A stretch of DNA of 64,000 nucleotides, taken from NCBI RefSeq assembly GCF_004795915.1, contig NZ_CP039253.1:3286001-3350000 (forward strand), given 5' to 3'. The notes under the pieces are model-generated. The model was not told the origin of the DNA. It was given only the letters and a program-made list of their open reading frames with translations, and did not search any database. A program made the position numbers and the translations under genes. Shown one piece after another: positions 59,101-64,000 of this stretch. The stretch is from Rhodococcus sp. PAMC28707 (GTDB taxonomy: Bacteria; Actinomycetota; Actinomycetes; Mycobacteriales; Mycobacteriaceae). Each line of letters starts with the position of its first letter. Position 1 is the first letter of the stretch.

Positions 59101-60971
59101 GCGAACAGCATCGCGGCGGTGTCGAACATCAGCTCGATGTCGAACTGAACGCACTCGACGCTGATCTGAAGTACCTGACGGCTCAGCTGGCGGCTGCGAT
59201 GGCCTGGCGCGACTGTCTCGAGCGCATGACGGCTGTGGAAGTGCGTGCGTTGCAAACGTATCGGGAACACATGTCGTCGATCGGGGCAGGCGCAGGTCGA
59301 TACGCGGAAACGTTCCGCAGCGCTGCGCGCTCGGCTATGAGAGATGCGCAAAGTGCAGTTCCGGCGTGGGTCATGCCCCTCGCTCAGGTCTTGGCGACAG
59401 TGCCGCCCATAGCGGACAGTTTCGACGTCGTGATCGTCGACGAAGCCAGCCAGGCCGACATCAGCAGCCTGTTTCTGCTGTATCTCGCACCACGGGTGAT
59501 CGTCGTCGGTGACGATCGGCAATGTGCACCCGCAGACGTCCCGCAGGCGGGAACGCTCGAAGACGTGTTCACCCGACTGGACGTGTACCTGCCGGATCTG
59601 CCCGAACATGTTCGTGCGACGTTGACTCCACGGTCGTCACTGTTCTCGATGCTGCGCACGCGTTTCGGCCAAGTCGTCCGTCTGCGCGAGCACTTTCGAT
59701 CGATGCCGGAAATCATCAACTGGTCATCGCAACAATTCTATGGAGATTCGCCCCTGGTTCCTGTGCGTCAATTCGGCGCGGACAGGCTCCCGCCGCTTCG
59801 CCATACTTTCGTACCCGATGCATTGGTAAGAGGGAAGGGCGCTTCGCTCGTCAATCATGCCGAGGGGCAAGCCATCGCCGGTCAGATCCTCGAATGCCTT
59901 GCCGATCCCCTGTACGACGGTAAGACCTTCGGCGTCGTCGTGCTGCAGGGAACGGCTCAGGTCGATGAAATCCGAAACGAATTGATCAAGCGCATCGGAA
60001 TCGACCAGTGGGCGGATCGAAGGCTCCGAGTCGGGACACCACCGGACTTTCAGGGAGACGAACGAAGCGTCGTATTCCTGTCGATGGTGGTCGCACCGAA
60101 CCAGGACTTTCCCGCTCTCAGTGCAAGCCAGTACAAGAGGCGGTTCAATGTCGCGGCCTCGCGTGCGCAGGATCAACTTTGGTTGTTCCACTCGGTCACG
60201 GTCGATCGGCTCAAGCGATCCGACCTACGGAACTCGTTGCTCGCGTATGTCACATCGACCTCGCCTGCGCCTGCGAATCCGATGCCGCGCGATGTCACGC
60301 CGGATGTTCGGCGCAGCGAGTTCGAGAGTCTGTTCGAGCAGCGACTGTTCGTCGATCTGAGGGATCGTGGATATCACGTCAACCCTGGCTTCGAGGTGAA
60401 CAATCGACGTATCGACCTGGTGGTCACCGGGCAGGTGTCCAGGCTCGCCGTGGAATGCGATGGTGACTCGATTCAGTCAACTCCGGAGCGTCGTCTGGCA
60501 GACCTTCAGCGCGAGCAGGAACTGAAACGTTGTGGCTGGACGTTCTGGCGCGTGCGCGAGTCGGAGTACTACCTCGATGTCGAGGCCGCTCTGGAGGATT
60601 TGTGGAATACATTGTCCGCGTTGGGAATCGAACCTAATACGATTTCGATTTCGCCCGCGGAAACGGTGACCGAGGAGTGGATTCCGGTCGATTTGGATCG
60701 ATCGCACGATGATGTGCAAGCCGAGGACATGCCGGTGGACAACTCGGTGGATACGCCAGTGGATGCGCAGGCTGATCATGCAGTGGAACGTCCCGACACC
60801 AGCCTGACGAGCGCCACTGCGGAAACGCCGTGGAATGCGTGGCAGTCAGCGCCCGAAGGCGAGAAGTACGACATGTGGACGGTTCCGAGTGAAGCCCCCG
60901 AGTACCTGTTTCCGTCTGTTGAGTTGCCCATCAACGGCTATCACGATGGAGGACGTGGCCACGACAGCTGA
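56163..60971 (+). CDS. Large SF1 helicase with C-terminal Vsr/PD-(D/E)XK-like nuclease domain
   Basis: About 1602 aa. Possible starts are GTG 56163 (chosen; AGAGG upstream), GTG 56103 (leaderless) and GTG 56238 (AAGGGGG upstream). Residues 1-400 are an unrecognised N-terminal region. Walker A EGPPGTGKTHT is at about 420-430. A helical insertion of about 650 residues follows before Walker B VVIVDEASQADIS (about 1089), VVGDDRQCAP (1115), LREHFRS (1176), QGDERSVVFLS (1297) and RFNVAASRAQDQLW (1328). Residues 1384-1482 are a compact nuclease of the Vsr/DUF559/MTES_1575 type: SEFESLFEQRL, NRRIDLVVTG, LAVECDGD. The last ~120 residues are acidic and probably disordered. The role is likely DNA processing or phage defence (inference). 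Downstream genes look like housekeeping. Confidence 0.9.
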   Translation: MSNASVPDRGQQPDPSRGPAEGGVFVEGEVLTEGHEELTDRVLRMLQFLREIVTARTEPVLHYEKHLRVEWLQADSPASHLDASAEQGGVVLRARRVEFEEPPKLPEILEGFVDTEMVADSRHLDIELIESALASPTSEDVDADADFDVRHAYQVRRAFETYSTEWRRWAESDREQRPEASLYHALQLMMQELTSQPESIELVVASGLLSLSAQGTAEAVETHLLTQSAAIELDVRTGDLLVKLAANSQPRFEDTQLLTGRAGFDPSGSVKMQGDLPRRITSPLDDDVVSLLVEWADTALDIPVDVRADLDRPFTADAPECGATVTLSPALVMRKRNAFALRDYYEQMIADLAKPGSRLPLGLAQLVEPIEPAERLAWLERMGAAETRSLATDPLFPLPANAEQSQILRRLGRDSGVVVEGPPGTGKTHTIANLVSALLARGQRVLVTSEKSQALRVLRDKLPPELQELCVSITDLGRGGSEELNRSVARIADRKAAYNDVDAAEKIASLTARRSDASARRAVLLDAIADLRVSETVVHQYVSDGFEGTAAAIVRKVKAAEEAHEWLPGPLSTDRPTLIGTEVDRLRKLIATAPDGRAARAGQSLPRLDTILPNSAELRLLCRRASAKVHVESEHSSRLVEFLGGVDPAAALGIRQLCEELDARVRDVLELDQLFQQLTDSVLSGEAAHLWSRVSGISSMAEVAARADRFIGAHDVQCSSSTTAALNAMESLTVALESGIEWKLRFRKSEQQRVVEDLGITATVDGVPVASASAGRLVTEHIRALDIVSTAATLLGDLRISVSTDGPRSRRVNDLRLVSDKLTLVAGVLHARDALVEKLYAVSPSAPWIRSLDDAAQFAGSARAIATRIDADVATAELSKILYSVATQVDIGPSPEGTALVTALNSADEDAVAEASGKYIAACQEQDDQRVQDELAKKLADAAPALYQLVLDTAGDSDWDEISWQMSKAWAWRRAREWVSEQHRGGVEHQLDVELNALDADLKYLTAQLAAAMAWRDCLERMTAVEVRALQTYREHMSSIGAGAGRYAETFRSAARSAMRDAQSAVPAWVMPLAQVLATVPPIADSFDVVIVDEASQADISSLFLLYLAPRVIVVGDDRQCAPADVPQAGTLEDVFTRLDVYLPDLPEHVRATLTPRSSLFSMLRTRFGQVVRLREHFRSMPEIINWSSQQFYGDSPLVPVRQFGADRLPPLRHTFVPDALVRGKGASLVNHAEGQAIAGQILECLADPLYDGKTFGVVVLQGTAQVDEIRNELIKRIGIDQWADRRLRVGTPPDFQGDERSVVFLSMVVAPNQDFPALSASQYKRRFNVAASRAQDQLWLFHSVTVDRLKRSDLRNSLLAYVTSTSPAPANPMPRDVTPDVRRSEFESLFEQRLFVDLRDRGYHVNPGFEVNNRRIDLVVTGQVSRLAVECDGDSIQSTPERRLADLQREQELKRCGWTFWRVRESEYYLDVEAALEDLWNTLSALGIEPNTISISPAETVTEEWIPVDLDRSHDDVQAEDMPVDNSVDTPVDAQADHAVERPDTSLTSATAETPWNAWQSAPEGEKYDMWTVPSEAPEYLFPSVELPINGYHDGGRGHDS

Positions 60972-61028
60972 CCGAGGCAAATGCGATAGCGTGGACGGCG
61001 TCCGACTGTGTCTGTCGAAGGAGTGCCA

Positions 61029-61676
61029 ATGTCGCGAATCGCCATTTTCGGAGGACACGGACAGGTGGCGCTCCGTCTGGCGCCGTTGCTCGTAGAGCGC
61101 GGACACGAGGTGGGGTCGATCGTTCGTAACCCGAATCACGTCGCCGACATCGCGAACGTGGGCGCCACACCGTTGGTGGCCGATATCGAGAACCTCGATG
61201 TCGAGAAGATTGCGGCGTTACTCGATGGCTTCGACACAGTCGTATGGGCTGCAGGCGCGGGCGGCGGCAGTGCGGACCGAACGTATGCCGTCGACCGTGA
61301 TGCAGCAATTCGCTCGATGGACGCTGCCGGGCGAGTGGGCATCACGCGCTATGTCATGGTGTCGTATTTCGGGGCGGGGACCCAGCATGGAGTGGATCCG
61401 AGCAATTCCTTCTTCGCGTACGCGGAGGCCAAGGCGGCCGCCGACGCGTACCTGAAATCTACGTCGTTGTCCTGGACGATCCTGGGACCAAGTGCGTTGA
61501 CACTCGATCCCGGTACCGGATCGATCACCACCAAAGGCAACGGTGCCACAGGCGCTTCGGTCACCCGGGACGACGTCGCAGCCGTAGTGGCCGAAACCGT
61601 CGACACTCCGGCAACCATCGGACGTGTCATCGAATTCGACAACGGCGACACCCCCATCGCAGAGGCGCTCAGCTGA
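61029..61676 (+). CDS. NAD(P)-binding atypical SDR (YwnB/BVR-like)
   Basis: A 215-aa Rossmann-fold protein starting at ATG 61029, with GAAGGAG ending six bases upstream. The nucleotide-binding loop is RIAIFGGHGQVALRLAPLL. DTVVWAAGAGGGSADRTYAV and VMVSYFGAGTQHG are typical of the atypical SDR subgroup. The Tyr-Lys dyad is poorly conserved (AYAEAKAAAD), so a reductase or redox-sensor function is uncertain. It starts 57 bp after the helicase stop and is followed by a metallophosphoesterase 58 bp on. Confidence 0.88.
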   Translation: MSRIAIFGGHGQVALRLAPLLVERGHEVGSIVRNPNHVADIANVGATPLVADIENLDVEKIAALLDGFDTVVWAAGAGGGSADRTYAVDRDAAIRSMDAAGRVGITRYVMVSYFGAGTQHGVDPSNSFFAYAEAKAAADAYLKSTSLSWTILGPSALTLDPGTGSITTKGNGATGASVTRDDVAAVVAETVDTPATIGRVIEFDNGDTPIAEALS

Positions 61677-61734
61677 GTCGGATCTCCCAGCCACTTGTCC
61701 TGGAATTTCGCCGTCTCTGCAGCGAGGAAAACAC

Positions 61735-62934
61735 ATGGCGGATTCACAACCGACCGATGACACTCAGATCCACCCGCCCGAGTCGGCGCCTTCCCGACGT
61801 AGATGGCTGATCGCACCGACAGTTCTGATCGTCCTCGCACTGCTGTTCGGCGTCCCACTGTGGACGCTTTTCTTCTCCGGTTCCGACTGGCCGTTCTCGA
61901 TGCGAATATTCGGCTGCGTTCTGTTCGTCGCCGCTGCGATCGCCTTGCCGGTGTCCATGGCCCGCGGACACGCGCGCGCCCATGACCGCGCAGCACTGAT
62001 CGGTGACATGTTGCTCGGAACCGTGTGGGTGCTGTTCGTGTGGAGTGCACTCGGTTGGATTGTCGGAGTGCTCCTCGCCCTTGCCGGTCTGGAAGATCCC
62101 CTGCGATCGCGAATTGTGGCTGCCGCCGTTGTCGTCGTGGTCATCGGATTGTTGGTGTGGGGCCATCACGAGGCGATGCGCGTCCCACGCATTGTCGAGC
62201 GCAGCGTGGTGGTTCCGCGTCTCGGTGCCGGACTCGACGGACTCCGGGTCGTGATGATCACCGATACGCATTACGGCCCGTTGGATCGAGCCGATTGGTC
62301 AGCGAAAGTCGTCGACGTCGTCAACACATTGGAAGCCGATGTGCTCTGTCACCTCGGAGATCTGGCAGACGGTTCGGTCCTGCGGCGGGAGCATCAGGTC
62401 CAGCCGCTTCGGGGAGCACGCGCAGCCCTGGCCAAGGTTTACGTGACGGGCAATCATGAATACTTCGGCGAAGCGCAGGACTGGCTGGATCACATGGAGA
62501 CGCTGGGCTGGACGGCCCTGCACAACAAGCACCTCGTGGTCGAACGTAGCGGTGCGAGGTTGATCGTCGCTGGTGTGGACGATCGAACGGCAGCAGCTTC
62601 CACACTCGAGGGGCACGGAGCGGACCTCGATCGTGCGCTCGAGGGAGCCGACGCGGACCTGCCGGTCTTCCTCCTGGCACATCAGCCCAAACAGATCGAC
62701 GAGGCAGTTCGACGCGACGTCGAAGTGCAGGTTTCCGGTCATACCCACGGCGGGCAGATCTGGCCGTTCGAGTACCTGGTCCGGCTCGATCAACCGACGG
62801 TGCATGGCCTGAGCAGGCACGGTAAGCACACCCAGCTCTACACCAGCCGCGGCACCGGTTTCTGGGGACCGCCGTTTCGAGTCTTTGCGCCCAGTGAGAT
62901 CACCGTGCTCGTACTACGGACAGAGGCGCCGTGA
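61735..62934 (+). CDS. Membrane-anchored metallophosphoesterase (YkuE-like)
   Basis: A 399-aa protein from ATG 61735, with GAGGAAAA a few bases upstream. Residues 25-165 contain four hydrophobic helices. The catalytic domain follows, with ITDTHYGPLDRADW, CHLGDLADGSV, VTGNHEYFG, LLAHQPKQ and VSGHTHGGQIWPF, the full metal-binding set. The C-terminal GTGFWGPPFRVFAPSEITVL is typical of YkuE-type phosphodiesterases, some of which act on UDP-sugars. The active site is probably outside the membrane. The downstream HAD gene overlaps by four bases. Confidence 0.93.
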   Translation: MADSQPTDDTQIHPPESAPSRRRWLIAPTVLIVLALLFGVPLWTLFFSGSDWPFSMRIFGCVLFVAAAIALPVSMARGHARAHDRAALIGDMLLGTVWVLFVWSALGWIVGVLLALAGLEDPLRSRIVAAAVVVVVIGLLVWGHHEAMRVPRIVERSVVVPRLGAGLDGLRVVMITDTHYGPLDRADWSAKVVDVVNTLEADVLCHLGDLADGSVLRREHQVQPLRGARAALAKVYVTGNHEYFGEAQDWLDHMETLGWTALHNKHLVVERSGARLIVAGVDDRTAAASTLEGHGADLDRALEGADADLPVFLLAHQPKQIDEAVRRDVEVQVSGHTHGGQIWPFEYLVRLDQPTVHGLSRHGKHTQLYTSRGTGFWGPPFRVFAPSEITVLVLRTEAP

Positions 62935-63752
62935 CAGTCCAACTTTTCGCCACCGACCTCGATGGCACCCTGCTTCGCTCGGACAGAACCATCTCAGCGC
63001 GTACCTCCGAAGCGATGGCGGCGGCACAGGCGTCGGGGATCGAGGTCGTCTGGGCCACGGCGCGCGCACGCCATTCGATCGACGAGTTGGCTGCCTCCTG
63101 TGGATTCACCGGTAAGGCCATCGGCGCCAACGGTGCAGTCGTGCTCGACCTCGCTGACGGCACACCGGTCGTCACCGAAACGACCGGAATCGAATCCGAC
63201 GTCGTCACCACTGCTATGACCAGGGTTCGCGAGCTGGTTCCCGGAGTCGCCTTCGCCACGGTCGGTCCGACTCGGTTCGTCGCCGAGCACGACTATGCAG
63301 CGATGTGTGTTTTCGCGGACCATCATCGACACCCCCACGAGATGGACGTCTCGGTCGACGTGTTGCCCGCGGCGTCGGAGCAGACCGTCAAGATCGTCGC
63401 CCGACATCCCGAGCTGCCAAGCGTCGACCTTTTCCACGCTGTTCTTGCAGCAGGGGTAGGGGGAGTGGAGCTGACGCATTCGGGCGCACCATATATAGAG
63501 ATGTCCGCTGCGGGCGTGTCGAAGGCCAGTGCTCTATCGGTGCTGTGTGCGGAACTCGGGATCGAGCGAGCTGCCGTGGCGGCTGTAGGTGACGCGTTCA
63601 ACGACCTGCCGATGCTGCGCTGGGCGGGTACCGCCTTGACCACTGCCAACGCGATGGCCGAGATCAAGGCTGTCGCTCATCGCGTGCTGCCTTCGAACGA
63701 TGACGACGGCGTCGCGGGGTACTTGGAAGAGCTCGTCGCCGGACGTCGATGA
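62931..63752 (+). CDS. HAD-superfamily hydrolase (Cof-type, class IIB)
   Basis: A 273-aa phosphatase starting at GTG 62931 inside the overlap with the metallophosphoesterase stop. Motif I FATDLDGTLLRSD (Asp9, Asp11), motif II ATARAR, motif III KASALSVLC and motif IV VGDAFNDLPML are present, with a C2b cap between. It dephosphorylates sugar phosphates or related metabolites; the exact substrate is unknown. A short hairpin follows at 63790-63812. Confidence 0.93.
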   Translation: MTVQLFATDLDGTLLRSDRTISARTSEAMAAAQASGIEVVWATARARHSIDELAASCGFTGKAIGANGAVVLDLADGTPVVTETTGIESDVVTTAMTRVRELVPGVAFATVGPTRFVAEHDYAAMCVFADHHRHPHEMDVSVDVLPAASEQTVKIVARHPELPSVDLFHAVLAAGVGGVELTHSGAPYIEMSAAGVSKASALSVLCAELGIERAAVAAVGDAFNDLPMLRWAGTALTTANAMAEIKAVAHRVLPSNDDDGVAGYLEELVAGRR

Positions 63753-63789
63753 CTGAACTACCTCGGACAGGCGCTGCTTGCCGAGAGTC

Positions 63790-63812
63790 TGCCGGGGTGA
63801 AGATGCCCGGCA
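63790..63812 (+). terminator. Short hairpin after the HAD gene
   Basis: A 7-bp stem TGCCGGG (63790-63796) / CCCGGCA (63806-63812) with a 9-nt loop lies 38 bp after the stop codon of the HAD gene. There is no T-tract, so it is a weak candidate. Confidence 0.4.
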
Positions 63813-63878
63813 CATCGTGAGCAGCGTGCACTTTACGATCGAAAATTCTATTGTCTCGAAACGTCAGGAGATGTACGG

Positions 63879-64000
63879 GTGGAACAGAGCAGTGTATCCA
63901 ATCGCATGACCGTCGCCCAGTACCTCGCGGCGCACGCCGTAGCGGTGACATCGGTCCATCGTGCTCAGGCCGCGAAACTCGGCATCGAGGCTCCCGTACC
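63879..64000 (+). CDS. Start of an unidentified protein, 3' end outside the window
   Basis: A frame opens at GTG 63879, with AGGAG seven bases upstream, and runs to the window end. It encodes about 40 residues (EQSSVSNRMTVAQYLAAHAV and onwards). TATTGT near 63850 could be its -10. The visible part is Ala-rich and helical with no recognised domain. I do not recognise the family. Confidence 0.55.
   Translation, partial: MEQSSVSNRMTVAQYLAAHAVAVTSVHRAQAAKLGIEAPV

Overview
The window looks like chromosomal DNA from a high-GC, mycolic-acid-type actinobacterium, most likely Rhodococcus or a close relative. The main reasons are a fused E2-E1 2-oxoglutarate enzyme (Kgd/OdhA type), an F420-dependent (LLM) oxidoreductase, a close counterpart of the mycobacterial Rv0805 phosphodiesterase beside a Stealth/CpsY protein, frequent GTG/TTG starts, several apparently leaderless genes, and many fadE/fadD-type lipid genes. 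I see no prophage, insertion sequence, CRISPR array, rRNA or tRNA. Species-level placement is inference.

Layout. 1-14.5 kb: truncated TetR regulator; kgd; a 1267-aa ABC exporter with four fused domains; a two-gene ABC exporter; an LLM oxidoreductase; an EcsC-like protein; a decayed AraC regulator; a glutathionyl-hydroquinone-reductase-like protein and a GNAT protein. 14.5-24 kb: a cold-shock gene with a strong terminator; a PadR pseudogene that keeps its palindromic operator and sits in front of an intact DHA2 efflux pump; enoyl-CoA hydratase; adenine-type deaminase; a membrane-anchored molybdenum oxidoreductase with an internal twin-arginine motif; an aldonolactone oxidase divergent from a TetR gene; a PLP alanine-racemase-like enzyme. 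24-32 kb: a nuclease-exonuclease-helicase fusion (TM0106 type), an alpha/beta hydrolase, a long-chain acyl-CoA synthetase and a DEAD-box helicase. 32-38 kb: a polar amino-acid ABC system whose binding protein is fused to its permease, with RidA and histidine phosphatase genes, then a two-subunit acyl-CoA dehydrogenase. 38-49.9 kb: phosphodiesterase, Stealth, VanZ-like, methyltransferase, quinone reductase, DinB, SRPBCC, SDR, an iron-sulfur photolyase, PhoD, TrhO and a pseudouridine synthase. 49.9-64 kb: a single-chain acyl-CoA carboxylase of about 1820 aa, a ~730-bp intergenic region with a tandem operator-like repeat, a ~1600-aa SF1 helicase-nuclease, and a short run of SDR, metallophosphoesterase and HAD genes.

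Themes. Multi-domain fusions are unusually common (Kgd, fused ABC exporter, binding protein-permease, TM0106 protein, carboxylase, helicase-nuclease). Lipid metabolism dominates (fadD, fadE pair, carboxylase, hydratase, LLM). The best candidate for an under-described system is the large SF1 helicase with a C-terminal Vsr/PD-(D/E)XK-like nuclease at 56163-60971. Its architecture resembles single-gene anti-phage proteins, although its neighbours look like housekeeping genes. Two regulators (AraC and PadR) are clearly broken, which suggests recent loss of control over neighbouring genes.
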